Shown in pieces: positions 25,465 to 35,024 of a stretch of DNA of 64,000 nucleotides. Position numbers and translations under genes: made by a program. Each line of letters starts with the position of its first letter. Positions within the stretch are counted from its first letter, which is position 1. Origin of the DNA: Bacteroidota bacterium (GTDB taxonomy: Bacteria; Bacteroidota; Ignavibacteria; SZUA-365); assembly GCA_014860565.1 (NCBI GenBank), contig JACZJN010000057.1:1-64000 (forward strand), written 5' to 3'. The notes under the pieces were generated by a model. It was given only the letters and a program-made list of their open reading frames with translations, searched no databases and had not been told where the DNA came from.

Positions 25465-27441
25465 CTACCGTGTTTTGATCATTTTCACGCTCTGCACATT
25501 GCCGTCGGGGAGGAACATGCGGCAGAAATACATTCCGGAAGGAAGTGCGGAGGCGTCGAACACGGCGCTTTGCATGCCCGCGTTGACCAGCCCTTCACGC
25601 AGCACCGCGACTTCGCGTCCGATCATGTCGTAGACCTTGATGCTGACAGGCATGGACTCGGCGGTTTCGAAGGTGACCACTGCCTGATCGGAGAACGGGT
25701 TGGGCCCGGTGGAATTGATCTTCGCCATCGGCGGCGGTGTTGTCGGGTTTTGCGCTGAGACCGGGGCGACGGCGATGATGCGTCCGGGAGTGTGCTTGCC
25801 GGCAGGAATACCCTGGTTGACGATGTAATCAAAAACCAGCGCGAATTCACCAACACCGACGGGGCTTTCATTGATGATGGTAATGCCGAGGGAGTACAGC
25901 GTGTTGAGCATTTTCAGATACTCGAGCACCATCCAGTTCGTCCCGATCGTGTAGACGGTTTCGAAGTCGATCGGCTGTCCATCGAAGTACACTGCCTGAA
26001 GACGCTCGCCAGGTGCTTTCGAGGGATCGTAGTAGTACTTGAGATTCGAGGACACCTGCATGAACAGCTCATCGTCCGTCTCGATATCGCCGAGAGCGGT
26101 TTCGAGACCGATCCACAGGTCCATTCCGCTCAGCTCGAATGTCATCGCTTCAAACCCGGCTCCGTCGATGAGATTCGCTCCGTATCCGATCATGCGATAG
26201 ACATCATTGGCGGTGATGGGACCGGGATACAGGGGCTGTGCGGTGGAACCGCCCGGGATGAGCCCGATGTCCACACCAAGGCTGTTCTGATACGCGTCGG
26301 CAACGAGGTTTCCGACATGCGTGTCATGATGTCCCGGTCGGCCGAGGTTGGTCGCGAGTTCAGTCTGCGTGTAGGTACAGGCGGCGATCGGAGCGGTGAA
26401 CATCTGAGTGAACGGGGCGCTGACCGAGCTGAGATACGCCTCGATGCCCAAGGCGATGCCTTCCACCGCTGCCTTGACGCTCGGCGCTTCCGGTACGCTG
26501 CTGTCGAGTTCGATCAGGTCATAATCGTTGATGCTGATCTTTCCCTTGTGGAGTTTGAGTTCGATGCGCCCGATCTGGTTGTAGAAGCCCTCGGTCTGAA
26601 CGATATACACAAACTCTCCATATGGATTCCTGATCTTCAACGGGTGCTTTGTCGCAATGTGGTCGTGTCCACCGATAATCAGATCGATGCCGGGCACACT
26701 CGCGGCAAGTGCCTTGTCGGCCGCCATGCCCATATGCGAGAGCAGGATGATGTAGTTGCAGCCGGCGTCGCGGAGTGCGGCTGCGGTAGCATACAGGGTC
26801 GTCCCAATGCTCTCCTCGTCTTCGTCGAAAACGACTGGACTGGGATCTGACAGATAATTGGTCATTGGGGTCGTCAAACCGATAATACCAACGGTGAACG
26901 CACCGTATGTTTTCACGATCGAAGGCTGAATCCAATTGACGAGGGCGCTCGTGGGTTCCGAGGGATCCGTAGGGAGAATGATGTTTGCGGATAGCAGCGG
27001 ATACGGCGGATTCCCGTAGGCGTCCAGCGGAAGGCTGTTGCTGAGAGCGCCAAGCAGTCCCAGTGCACTGAAATCGAATTCGTGGTTGCCGACAGCCATG
27101 GCCGTCAATCCGAGACTGGCAAGAATCTGCATATCCGGGATGCTCGGGTTGGACGGATCGCCGGCAGGGAAGAGGTGCATCATGTCGCCCACGCTGGCGT
27201 CGCCGGCGTGCAGCAGCATGAAGGGATTTTCCGTGGCGGCCTGCTGGCCGATGATGGTCGCTGCGCGGGCAATGCCGCCGCGCTCGCCGTCGAGCAGTGC
27301 GTTGCGCGGCGTGCCGGCAAGCAGGTTCGAATGCGTGTCGTTGAGATGGAGAATGGTGAGATACTCGGACTGCTGCGCTCCGAGCGGATTCACCCAAAGG
27401 GCGACCAGCAGGAGTACGATGGTAGTAATGCGGGTTTTCAT
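25465..27441 (-). CDS. Secreted 5'-nucleotidase/metallophosphatase with T9SS sorting domain
   Basis: 658 residues from ATG 27441, chosen because it opens a signal peptide (MKTRITTIVLLLVALWVNP, cut near LGAQ) and is preceded by GAGAGGAG; the frame runs open to 27579. The metallophosphatase domain has LHLNDTHSN, LLHAGDASVGD, AVGNHEFDFS and IIGGHDH, and a 5'-nucleotidase C-terminal domain follows (GYGANLIDGAG). It ends with a T9SS type A domain: STGPNPFSDQAVVTFE, VYDMIGREVAVL and LPSGMYFCRMFL. It should release nucleosides and phosphate from external nucleotides at the cell surface. Confidence 0.94.
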   Translation of the reverse strand: MKTRITTIVLLLVALWVNPLGAQQSEYLTILHLNDTHSNLLAGTPRNALLDGERGGIARAATIIGQQAATENPFMLLHAGDASVGDMMHLFPAGDPSNPSIPDMQILASLGLTAMAVGNHEFDFSALGLLGALSNSLPLDAYGNPPYPLLSANIILPTDPSEPTSALVNWIQPSIVKTYGAFTVGIIGLTTPMTNYLSDPSPVVFDEDEESIGTTLYATAAALRDAGCNYIILLSHMGMAADKALAASVPGIDLIIGGHDHIATKHPLKIRNPYGEFVYIVQTEGFYNQIGRIELKLHKGKISINDYDLIELDSSVPEAPSVKAAVEGIALGIEAYLSSVSAPFTQMFTAPIAACTYTQTELATNLGRPGHHDTHVGNLVADAYQNSLGVDIGLIPGGSTAQPLYPGPITANDVYRMIGYGANLIDGAGFEAMTFELSGMDLWIGLETALGDIETDDELFMQVSSNLKYYYDPSKAPGERLQAVYFDGQPIDFETVYTIGTNWMVLEYLKMLNTLYSLGITIINESPVGVGEFALVFDYIVNQGIPAGKHTPGRIIAVAPVSAQNPTTPPPMAKINSTGPNPFSDQAVVTFETAESMPVSIKVYDMIGREVAVLREGLVNAGMQSAVFDASALPSGMYFCRMFLPDGNVQSVKMIKTR

Positions 27442-27682
27442 AATGGCTCCTCTCGATGATGATGTAAACGGAATGAAGTCAGATTTGAAATTGTTGTTCA
27501 CGGGAGTTTCGGTTTCGACGGTGCGATTGTCTGTTGTTTCTGCAGCAAATGTATCCCGTGGGCAGCCGGCCTGTGTCACGGAATTGTCATGATCTCGTCA
27601 AAAGCGATGGGATGCGAATTTTTCGTGTTTTCAGGACGGTTTTTGCATATTGACCCTTATTCACTTTCAGAGGAAACGCGCC

Positions 27683-28678
27683 ATGCAGCATGAACTTCGT
27701 CCGGATGAACTCTCCGCGCTGGTTGCCGGATTCCGGCAGAGCCGTGTCGTCCTCACCGCCGTCGAACTGGGAATTTTCACTGTCCTGCGTAACGGCGCGC
27801 GCTCGTCGGAGGACGTCGCAGCGGAGCTGCATACGCATCCCCGCGCAACGGACAGGTTGCTGAACGCCTGCGTCGCCATTGGATTGCTGAGCAAGGAAGG
27901 CGACCGCTTTTCAAATTCCGCAACAGCGGCGCGGCACCTGGTGCACGGCGAAAAGGGATACATGGGAAACATCGAGCATAGCACGCACCTGTGGGATTTC
28001 TGGAGCCATCTGACCGAGGCCGTGCGCAGCGGCACCGTCAGGACACGGACCGAGCTTCGGGAGCGTGACAACGAATGGGGCGAGGCATTCATCGCCGCGA
28101 TGCACTACCGAGCTCTCGGACAGGCCCCGGGCGACGTCAACCTGATTGATTTTCATGACGCTGCACGCGTGCTGGACGTGGGCGGCGGATCGGGCGCCTT
28201 CACCATGGCCATGATTAAAGTGAAGCAGGACCTGGTTGCAACGGTGTTCGATCTGCCAGGTATTATCCCCATCACCCGCCGCTATATCGAGGAGGCAGGA
28301 CTCACGCATCGCATTGACACCGTCGCGGGCGATTATCTCGTCGACGAGCTGCCCTCGGGATATGATATCGTGTTTCTCTCCGCTATCGTCCACAGCAATG
28401 CACCGGAAGAAAACGCGCTCCTCATCCGCAAATGCGCGGCGGCGCTGAATCCCGGCGGAGTGGTTATCGTCCAGGATTTCATCATGGATGACGACCGCGT
28501 GCATCCGCCGCATGGGGCGTTGTTCTCTCTTAATATGCTGGTCGCGACCGAACGCGGCGATACGTTCACGGAAGGCGAGGTGCGGGGCTGGATGGAAGCG
28601 GCCGGCCTTACCGATGTTGTGCGGCGCGACACGCCTTCCGGTACGACGCAGATCGCGGGACGCAAGCCGCTGGATTGA
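27683..28678 (+). CDS. Class I SAM methyltransferase with dimerisation winged helix
   Basis: 331 residues from ATG 27683 (AGAGGAAA upstream). The N-terminal winged helix (about 10-90; AVELGIFTVLRNGARSSEDV) is the dimerisation domain of the plant/bacterial O-methyltransferase family. The Rossmann domain carries the SAM loop VLDVGGGSGAFTMAM, then VFDLPGIIPI, RIDTVAGDYLVDELP and LNPGGVVIVQDFI. Relatives methylate hydroxyl groups on small molecules, including carotenoid and chlorin pigments and quinone precursors. The substrate is not predictable and no pigment gene is nearby. Confidence 0.88.
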   Translation: MQHELRPDELSALVAGFRQSRVVLTAVELGIFTVLRNGARSSEDVAAELHTHPRATDRLLNACVAIGLLSKEGDRFSNSATAARHLVHGEKGYMGNIEHSTHLWDFWSHLTEAVRSGTVRTRTELRERDNEWGEAFIAAMHYRALGQAPGDVNLIDFHDAARVLDVGGGSGAFTMAMIKVKQDLVATVFDLPGIIPITRRYIEEAGLTHRIDTVAGDYLVDELPSGYDIVFLSAIVHSNAPEENALLIRKCAAALNPGGVVIVQDFIMDDDRVHPPHGALFSLNMLVATERGDTFTEGEVRGWMEAAGLTDVVRRDTPSGTTQIAGRKPLD

Positions 28679-28830
28679 TCCCGCAGGCTGCAACATCGCT
28701 TGTGTGGGAGGGAATAGCGGACGAAGGAGTTGGTTTTTCCTGATGCGGCAAGTACCTTTGATCCTTCGGTCACGGGAAACAATAGTATCCATCATTCCCC
28801 AGGGAACAGTAGGCAAGGAGATCGTTCCAT

Positions 28831-30147
28831 ATGATCAACTGTATCGGCATTCGAAAGGAAACCAAGGACAAGACACAGAAACGCGTCCCTCTCTCACCCG
28901 AGCAGGTGGCGGATCTTCGCACTGCGCACGGACTGCGCGTGCTGGTGCAATCCATGCCGCAGCGCGTCTTCAGTGATGAGGATTATTCCGCGGCGGGTGC
29001 GGAGTTGACTGACGATCTTTCAGAAAGCAATGTGGTATTCGGTGTCAAGGAAATTCAGCCTGATCTGATGCTCGACGGTATGGCATATGTGTTCTTCTCC
29101 CATACGATCAAGGCGCAACCCTACAACATGGCCATGCTGCGCCACATTCTCGATCGCCGCATTACACTGATCGATTATGAATTGATCAAGGACGAGGAGG
29201 GGCGCCGCCTCGTCTTTTTCGGCAACTATGCCGGGTATGCCGGCATCATCGATTCCATTTGGGCGATGGGCCGCCGCCTTGAAGCGGAGGGACTGATTAC
29301 GCCGTTCGCACACATCCGCTATGCCACCGACTACGGGCTGCTTGCGGATGCCGAAACGGCCTTCAGGGAAGCCGGGGAAAGCATACGGACCGATGGGCTG
29401 CCCGAGCAGATGGTCCCATTTGTTTGCGGCTTCACCGGCTACGGCAATGTGTCACGTGGCGCACAGCATCTCTATGATCTGCTGCCTGTGGAAGAAATCC
29501 GGCCTGATGATCTCTCCGCGTTTTATGCGCGCGGGGAGTTCTCGAACAAGGTCGTCTACAAAGTGGAATTCCGCGAAGCGGACATGTTCGAGCCCGCGCA
29601 GCCGGGCGCTGATTTCAATCTGCAGGAATTCTATGATCACCCGGAACGCTACCGCGGCCGCTTTGAGACGTATCTCCCGTATCTGACGATGATGCTTAAC
29701 GGGATTTACTGGGAACCGCGCTACCCACGGCTGGTCACGATCGATGCGATGCAGGCGCTCTGGTCTGCCGCAGAAAAACCCCGTTTGCGCGTCATCGGCG
29801 ACGTGACCTGCGATATTGACGGATCGGTGCAGCTCACTGTGAAGGAAACCAATTCCGAAAATCCGGTTTTTGTATATGAACCGCTCGGTGGGGCAGTGAT
29901 TGACGGGGTTGTGGGCGAGGGGCCGGTGATCCTCTCCGTTGACAAACTGCCGACCGAATTGCCGCGCGAGGCGAGCGCGGCTTTTGGTGCGTCGCTTTCT
30001 CCGCTTGTGCCGGCATTGGCCGCGGCCGACTTCACTGTGCCCTACGAAGCGCTCGATCTGCCACCGGCACTCAAACGCGCGGTCATTGCGCATGCGGGGA
30101 AGCTCACCCCCGATTTCGCATACCTCCAGTCTCATATTGGAGGATGA
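28831..30147 (+). CDS. Lysine-ketoglutarate reductase (saccharopine dehydrogenase, lysine-forming)
   Basis: 438 residues matching the first half (LKR) of the eukaryotic-type aminoadipic semialdehyde synthase. The N-terminal alanine-dehydrogenase/transhydrogenase-like domain opens IGIRKETKDKTQKRVPLSP, and the cofactor domain includes FVCGFTGYGNVSRGAQH, the counterpart of the GxGNVSxGAQ motif of LKR. It joins lysine and 2-oxoglutarate into saccharopine with NADPH, or runs in reverse. ATG 28831 has AAGGAG about 11 bases upstream. Its partner, saccharopine dehydrogenase, is the converging gene at 30281-31603. Confidence 0.87.
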   Translation: MINCIGIRKETKDKTQKRVPLSPEQVADLRTAHGLRVLVQSMPQRVFSDEDYSAAGAELTDDLSESNVVFGVKEIQPDLMLDGMAYVFFSHTIKAQPYNMAMLRHILDRRITLIDYELIKDEEGRRLVFFGNYAGYAGIIDSIWAMGRRLEAEGLITPFAHIRYATDYGLLADAETAFREAGESIRTDGLPEQMVPFVCGFTGYGNVSRGAQHLYDLLPVEEIRPDDLSAFYARGEFSNKVVYKVEFREADMFEPAQPGADFNLQEFYDHPERYRGRFETYLPYLTMMLNGIYWEPRYPRLVTIDAMQALWSAAEKPRLRVIGDVTCDIDGSVQLTVKETNSENPVFVYEPLGGAVIDGVVGEGPVILSVDKLPTELPREASAAFGASLSPLVPALAAADFTVPYEALDLPPALKRAVIAHAGKLTPDFAYLQSHIGG

Positions 30148-30260
30148 GCCTTCACGGGATGAGCCTTCAGGCTCGTCCGGCTTCGTCGAAACGTAAAACC
30201 CTCCGATCAGCCGCGTGTGCGGGAAATCGGAGGGTTTCCTTTTGACGAGCCTCAGGGCTC
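30143..30260. repeat. Short palindromic repeats flanking a terminator
   Basis: Copies of a GATGAGCCTTCAGGCTCGTC-type palindrome: a half copy at 30143-30154, a full one at 30158-30177 and a related one (GACGAGCCTCAGGGCTCAT) at about 30244-30262. They surround the terminator at 30196-30237 between the two saccharopine genes. They look like a second class of extragenic palindrome, different from that at 1379 and 51053. Confidence 0.6.
30196..30237. terminator. Bidirectional terminator between the saccharopine genes
   Basis: A 12-bp perfect stem, AAACCCTCCGAT (30196-30207) with ATCGGAGGGTTT (30226-30237), 18-base loop, followed by CCTTTT on the plus strand and preceded by an A-run. It lies between converging genes and can stop both transcripts. 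Confidence 0.85.
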
Positions 30261-30280
30261 ATTTTTCAGATCGGGGGTGA

Positions 30281-31603
30281 TTACAGGGCGACTTCGCGTT
30301 CAATGAGACGAATGTCCATGGTTTCGAGTTCCTTGAGCACGGGCTCGTAGATCTCGGGGAGCACGGGAATCTGCACGCCTTTCAACGTGATATCGCCCTT
30401 CAGGATCAGCTTTGTGGCGATTGCGGCAGGAAGGCTCACGGTGCGTGCCATCGAACTGTCGCCATTCGGAATGCCGGTGTCGACCATGGTCGAGGTCAGC
30501 TTTTTCTTACGGCCGTCGGCATACTCCGCGATGAATTCGTGATGCTGCACGAGAAGATCGACTTCCCCTTCTGCGTACACGAGTGTGTTTTCAAGAATAT
30601 GCGCGAACATGTCGAAGACGCTGCCCTCGGCGAGGGGAAGCTTCGCGTCGCTGAAGAGCCCGAGCCACTGCATTTTCTTGATGGTGACCGAGTGCTTCGG
30701 CACTTCGAGGAAGCGGGCGATATCCTCGATCAAGTTGTCGCCGTTGCTGTCGACGAGGGCGGCCATCACTTCGCGCGGGGATGTCTGACGGAAGTCGAAG
30801 GTGCGCTCCTGGTCCAGCAGGCCGATTTTCTTGAAGTAGTTCCAGGATTCGCAGTGGCCGATGTTGCGAAGCGTGCCGCGGTACATGCTCTGCGCACCCT
30901 CGATGCCGTAGAGGTCGACGTAGGGAAGGGCATCGCGATTGACATACGCTTCAAACGTACCGCCGCCGGGCACGTCGAGCAGCCAGTAATGCTCGAACAG
31001 CTGTTCGGGCGGGACGTTGACGACGGTGCCGTTCTTGAGATACTTCCCGTTGTTTTTCGCGGCGAGCATGACGCCGACCGGGCTCCACGAGAACTTGTAC
31101 CCCAGCGGATTGTTGTTGTCGCCGAGCGCCGGGAGTCCACCGCAATACGAGAAGAAGCTTGTGATCTTCCCGCCTTCGGCTTTCACGCCGTTGATGACGC
31201 TCATCGCGGCCATGTGGTCGATGCCAGGATCGACGCCGATCTCGTTCAGGAAAATCAGACCTTTTTCACGCACCGCTGCGTCGAGCGCCTGCATTTCGGG
31301 CTTCACATACGAGGTGGTGACCATGTTTTTCCCGAGTTCCACGCAGAGGTTTGCGACCTTCATGTGATGAATCCATGGCACGAGACTGATGACGATGTCC
31401 GCAGTTGCGATCGCCGCGCCCAGGGCGGCTTCGTCCTGCACGTCGATAGGCATGGCAATGCCGCGGGGATGCTTGTCAATCAATTTCTCCGCCTTGCTGA
31501 CCGTACGCGTGGCGACGGTCACCTGAAATTCCGGCTCGTCGAGGAGGTACCGTACAAGTGGACGCGCCACGAGACCGGCACCCAGCACGAGGACCTGTTT
31601 CAT
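30281..31603 (-). CDS. Saccharopine dehydrogenase (glutamate-forming, Lys9/AASS C-half type)
   Basis: 440 residues from ATG 31603, which has AAGGAG at good spacing; upstream sequence in frame is not conserved-looking. The Rossmann start VLVLGAGLVARPLVRYL, the IVISLVPWIHHMKVANLC segment, GVDPGIDHMAAM and SYCGGLPALGDNNNPLGYKF are typical of saccharopine dehydrogenase of the Lys9/AASS type. It splits saccharopine into glutamate and aminoadipate semialdehyde. It converges with the LKR gene, with a shared terminator between them, so the two steps are encoded in separate transcripts. Confidence 0.93.
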   Translation of the reverse strand: MKQVLVLGAGLVARPLVRYLLDEPEFQVTVATRTVSKAEKLIDKHPRGIAMPIDVQDEAALGAAIATADIVISLVPWIHHMKVANLCVELGKNMVTTSYVKPEMQALDAAVREKGLIFLNEIGVDPGIDHMAAMSVINGVKAEGGKITSFFSYCGGLPALGDNNNPLGYKFSWSPVGVMLAAKNNGKYLKNGTVVNVPPEQLFEHYWLLDVPGGGTFEAYVNRDALPYVDLYGIEGAQSMYRGTLRNIGHCESWNYFKKIGLLDQERTFDFRQTSPREVMAALVDSNGDNLIEDIARFLEVPKHSVTIKKMQWLGLFSDAKLPLAEGSVFDMFAHILENTLVYAEGEVDLLVQHHEFIAEYADGRKKKLTSTMVDTGIPNGDSSMARTVSLPAAIATKLILKGDITLKGVQIPVLPEIYEPVLKELETMDIRLIEREVAL

Positions 31604-31761
31604 GTGAGACTCCTTACTTCTCGAATGAGAATAATGGAAAGATGTATGGGGAATGGTGCTGAACAGCGCATGGATGGTGATTCGATCATATGATGCAGGA
31701 GCCAATACACACCTGCCACGGATGCAATATACCAGCTTTCGTTCGTGAAAAAAAAAGCATA

Positions 31762-31790
31762 TTGCTTTTCCGAAAATCATTCGCTAATTT
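31762..31790 (+). promoter_or_regulatory. Candidate promoter of the PfkB kinase gene
   Basis: TTGCTT (31762-31767), a 17-base spacer, then TAATTT (31785-31790), in an AT-rich stretch about 140 bases before the kinase ATG. Match and spacing fit a housekeeping promoter, but Bacteroidota promoters often differ from this consensus. Confidence 0.4.
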
Positions 31791-31832
31791 TATCTCGATT
31801 AGCCTCTCTTACCTTCCTTGACAATGAGGCAC

Positions 31833-31865
31833 ATACCCGGCCGGAAGGGCATACCGGCCGGGTAT
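31833..31865 (+). promoter_or_regulatory. Strong leader hairpin (possible attenuator)
   Basis: A perfect 12-bp stem, ATACCCGGCCGG (31833-31844) with its complement at 31854-31865, and a 9-base loop, followed by TTCGTCTT. It lies between the candidate promoter and the kinase start, so it would fall in the mRNA leader; it could be an attenuator or the end of a short upstream transcript. Confidence 0.5.
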
Positions 31866-31930
31866 TTCGTCTTAAAACACCCCGTCAGCAATGCGCGATA
31901 TTTTGTACCTTGCGGAAAAAATGCAAGGCA

Positions 31931-32830
31931 ATGATCGCTATCATCGCTCCCTCACTCGACGACAAACGCATCTACCCGATTCATTCGCTGACCACCGGAG
32001 CCGTGCATCGCAGCCGGGTGGTGCTTCGCCATGCCTCGGGCAAAGGCGCGAATGCGGCGCGGGCGGTGGCGCGCCGGGGTGCGTCCGTGATGCTCAGCGC
32101 ACTCGCGGGCGAGGATATGGCTGTCCTCCTCGAAGATCAGCTCGGGTACATCGGTGTTCGGCTGCTCGTGACTTCAACGCAGCAGGCAACGCGCAGTTGC
32201 ATCACGGTGCTCGAAGACGACGGCGGCGCGACGGAGTTCGTACAGGAAGCGCTGCCGGTGGAAGCCGGGGAACGCGATCTGTTCGTACGCAATTCGCTGC
32301 ATTGCATCGATGGCGCGGCTGCAGTGCTGCTCGCCGGATCACTGCCGCCCGGACTGCCTCTCGACTTCTACAAGCTCTGTGTCCAGAGAGCGGTGGCGCG
32401 GGGACTGCCCGTCGTGATTGATGCACAGGGATTACCGCTGCTCTCCGCACTGCCGCAATCCGCGGCCGTGGTCAAAATCAATCGCGAGGAATTCGAGGCG
32501 ATCCGCGCACATATCCCGGGAACTCGGGACACGGATGATGCGCTCGCCGCCGAACTGCTTTCCCTCGGTGCCCGTTGCGTGATCGTCACCGATGGCGGGA
32601 ATCCGGTGCGGGTCTGGCAAGGGGGGATATCGACAATGTTGCCAACACGAGCGGCAGTGTTGCCGGTACCGGCGGTGCGCACGGTGAACCCAGTCGGCAG
32701 CGGCGATGTCATGAGCGGTGGCATCACACTGGCGCTCGCCCGCGGCGATTCGCTGGAAGAGGCAATTCATCTGGGGATTGAAATGGCCACAGCCAATGCG
32801 CGCACGCTGCTGCCAGGGGAGTTGTCGTAA
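31931..32830 (+). CDS. PfkB-family sugar kinase (1-phosphofructokinase-like)
   Basis: 299 residues from ATG 31931 (AAGG just upstream). The phosphofructokinase B pattern is clear: HASGKGANAARAVARRG near residues 37-53, LLAGSLPPGLP, VVKINREEFEAI and the C-terminal signature TVNPVGSGDVMSGGITLAL with the catalytic Asp. The N-terminal form and substrate loop resemble 1-phosphofructokinase/tagatose-6-phosphate kinase, which act on sugar phosphates. No phosphotransferase system gene is near, so the substrate is uncertain. It converges with the PII gene, 13 bases between stops. Confidence 0.88.
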   Translation: MIAIIAPSLDDKRIYPIHSLTTGAVHRSRVVLRHASGKGANAARAVARRGASVMLSALAGEDMAVLLEDQLGYIGVRLLVTSTQQATRSCITVLEDDGGATEFVQEALPVEAGERDLFVRNSLHCIDGAAAVLLAGSLPPGLPLDFYKLCVQRAVARGLPVVIDAQGLPLLSALPQSAAVVKINREEFEAIRAHIPGTRDTDDALAAELLSLGARCVIVTDGGNPVRVWQGGISTMLPTRAAVLPVPAVRTVNPVGSGDVMSGGITLALARGDSLEEAIHLGIEMATANARTLLPGELS

Positions 32831-32843
32831 GGGAGGGGAGAGG

Positions 32844-33275
<432 letters not shown>

Positions 33276-33340
33276 TCACCTTTCTTCCTGAGCGTTTGAT
33301 CATAAATCACATCACGCGTATCCCGAAACGACAAGCCAGA

Positions 33341-33934
33341 ATGTACCCAGCGATTTTTCTGCTTCTTCGCCCTGACCGATCAAGCCGCCTGCTTCTGATC
33401 TTCCGTCCGCTGCTTGCCTTTCCTCATCTCTTCTGGGGGATGCTTTATGGCATGGCGGCCGGCTTCGTCCAGTTTCTTTCCTTCTGGGCGATCATCTTCA
33501 CGGGCAGACATCCGCAGGGACTCTGGAATGTGCTCGAGCGCTATTTCCGATATACATCGCGTCTGCAGGCATGGTCGATGTATCTGACCGACGCCTATCC
33601 GCCGTTCTCAGGCAGTGCCGAAAAAAGCCATCCGATCGGTGTGCGCGTCGAGTATCCAGCACGCATGTCTCGCGCAACCGTCTTTTTCCGCATGCTCGTG
33701 CTGTTCCCGCATTACTTTTATTTCATCGGTGCCGCGTTCGTGTACATGTTTGTGCAGTTCCTGACGTGGTGGACCATCCTTTTCCTCGGCCGGATGACGG
33801 ACTGGCAGTTCACCCAGATATCCGCCTTTTTCGTCTACGTTTCTCGAATAGGAGCGTATGCTCTTTTTCTTGTCGACGAGTACCCGCCTTTCAACGGCGT
33901 TCAGCCGCGCGCCGCGGACGAACGATTCGCTTGA
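33341..33934 (+). CDS. DUF4389 membrane protein
   Basis: 197 residues from ATG 33341 (a TTG at 33296 is also in frame). It is built of two similar halves, each with a membrane helix followed by a GR-x4-W motif and a closing YPPF: FLSFWAIIFTGRHPQGLWN then TDAYPPFSG, and FLTWWTILFLGRMTDWQFT then DEYPPFNG. This is the DUF4389 pattern. Function unknown; it faces away from PII and lies 109 bases before nuoA on the same strand. Confidence 0.82.
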   Translation: MYPAIFLLLRPDRSSRLLLIFRPLLAFPHLFWGMLYGMAAGFVQFLSFWAIIFTGRHPQGLWNVLERYFRYTSRLQAWSMYLTDAYPPFSGSAEKSHPIGVRVEYPARMSRATVFFRMLVLFPHYFYFIGAAFVYMFVQFLTWWTILFLGRMTDWQFTQISAFFVYVSRIGAYALFLVDEYPPFNGVQPRAADERFA

Positions 33935-34043
33935 GCCCGATTTTCGGGGTTCAAGAGCAGATTGTCAGTATTGTTTGATCCTATCCATTTTTTTTCTACC
34001 TTGTCCGAGATTTATTGTCTTTAGCAACTACTGATAGAGACAA

Positions 34044-34505
34044 ATGCTAACAGAATTTGGAAAAGCCCTCATCTTCATCATCCTCGGGCTGGTGTTCGTC
34101 GCGGGTGGATTGCTCGTCGCAAAAATCCTGCGTCCGCACAATCCCACGGCGGAGAAGACAATGCCGTACGAATGCGGCGAAGACCCCATTGGTCCCCAAT
34201 GGATGCGCTTCAACATTCGCTTTTATGTCGTCGCACTGATCTTCATTCTCTTCGACGTCGAACTGGTGCTGCTCTTTCCGTGGGCGCTGATCTTCAGCAA
34301 ACTCGGGATGTTCGCGTACGTTGCCGGCGCGATTTTCATCGTGATTCTCTTCCTGGCGGATTTCTACCTCTGGGCCAAGGGGGATCTCGAGTGGATTCGT
34401 CCCGAACCCAACGTCCCGCGTCTTGACGACCTGGTCGACCGCATGCCCCTGCGCGTCAAGGGCGCCACCCCTCCCGCGGCCTCCCCGGTCGCGACAAGTG
34501 AATGA
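34044..34505 (+). CDS. nuoA: NADH-quinone oxidoreductase subunit A
   Basis: 153 residues with three membrane helices. The conserved loop PYECGEDPIGPQWMRFNIRF and the FILFDVELVLLFPWAL segment identify NuoA. The C terminus runs about 30 residues beyond the last helix and is Pro/Ala-rich, longer than in many relatives. First gene of the complex I operon; ATG 34044. Confidence 0.97.
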   Translation: MLTEFGKALIFIILGLVFVAGGLLVAKILRPHNPTAEKTMPYECGEDPIGPQWMRFNIRFYVVALIFILFDVELVLLFPWALIFSKLGMFAYVAGAIFIVILFLADFYLWAKGDLEWIRPEPNVPRLDDLVDRMPLRVKGATPPAASPVATSE

Positions 34506-34523
34506 GATCGTAAAGGAGTATTC

Positions 34524-35024
34524 ATGGGTCTTCTCAGCAAGCAATTCGACGACGGCAACATCGTACTGACATCGGTCGAAGGGGTTCTCAACTGGGCACG
34601 GTTGTGTTCGCTGTGGCAGATGTCGTTTGGCCTGGCCTGCTGCGCCATCGAAATGATGGCGGCGAGCGCCTCGCACAACGACATCATGCGTTTCGGCGTG
34701 CTTCCGCGTCCGAGTCCCCGTCAATGTGATGTCATGATTGTCGCCGGAACGGTCACGCTCAAAATGGCGACGCGCCTCAAGCGTCTCTACGAGCAGATGG
34801 CCGAACCCCGCTATGTCGTTTCCATGGGCAGTTGTTCCAACTGTGGCGGTCCTTACTGGGAGCACGGATATCACGTGCTCAAGGGCGTCGACCGCGTCGT
34901 GCCTGTCGATGTGTACATTCCCGGCTGTCCGCCGCGTCCCGAGGCGCTCCTCGAGGGGTGGATGCGTCTGCAGGAGAAAGTGCGCGAATTCACCCTCGTC
35001 AAGCCGGAGGGACAGCATGCCTAA
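34524..35024 (+). CDS. nuoB: NADH-quinone oxidoreductase subunit B
   Basis: 166 residues. The N2 [4Fe-4S] cluster ligands are the vicinal Cys pair in LACCAIEMM, the Cys in MGSCSNCGG and the Cys in [10 protein letters not shown]. It carries the terminal iron-sulfur cluster that passes electrons to quinone. AAAGGAG precedes ATG 34524. Its end overlaps the start of nuoC by 8 bases. Confidence 0.98.
   Translation: MGLLSKQFDDGNIVLTSVEGVLNWARLCSLWQMSFGLACCAIEMMAASASHNDIMRFGVLPRPSPRQCDVMIVAGTVTLKMATRLKRLYEQMAEPRYVVSMGSCSNCGGPYWEHGYHVLKGVDRVVPVDVYIPGCPPRPEALLEGWMRLQEKVREFTLVKPEGQHA

Larger units (their letters stand above)
31604..31930. other. Divergent intergenic region between saccharopine dehydrogenase and PfkB kinase
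   Basis: 327 bases, AT-richer than the surroundings. The left part must hold the promoter for the minus-strand saccharopine dehydrogenase gene. The right part carries a candidate sigma-70 promoter and a strong hairpin ahead of the PfkB kinase gene, listed separately. No credible small gene was seen. Confidence 0.6.
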
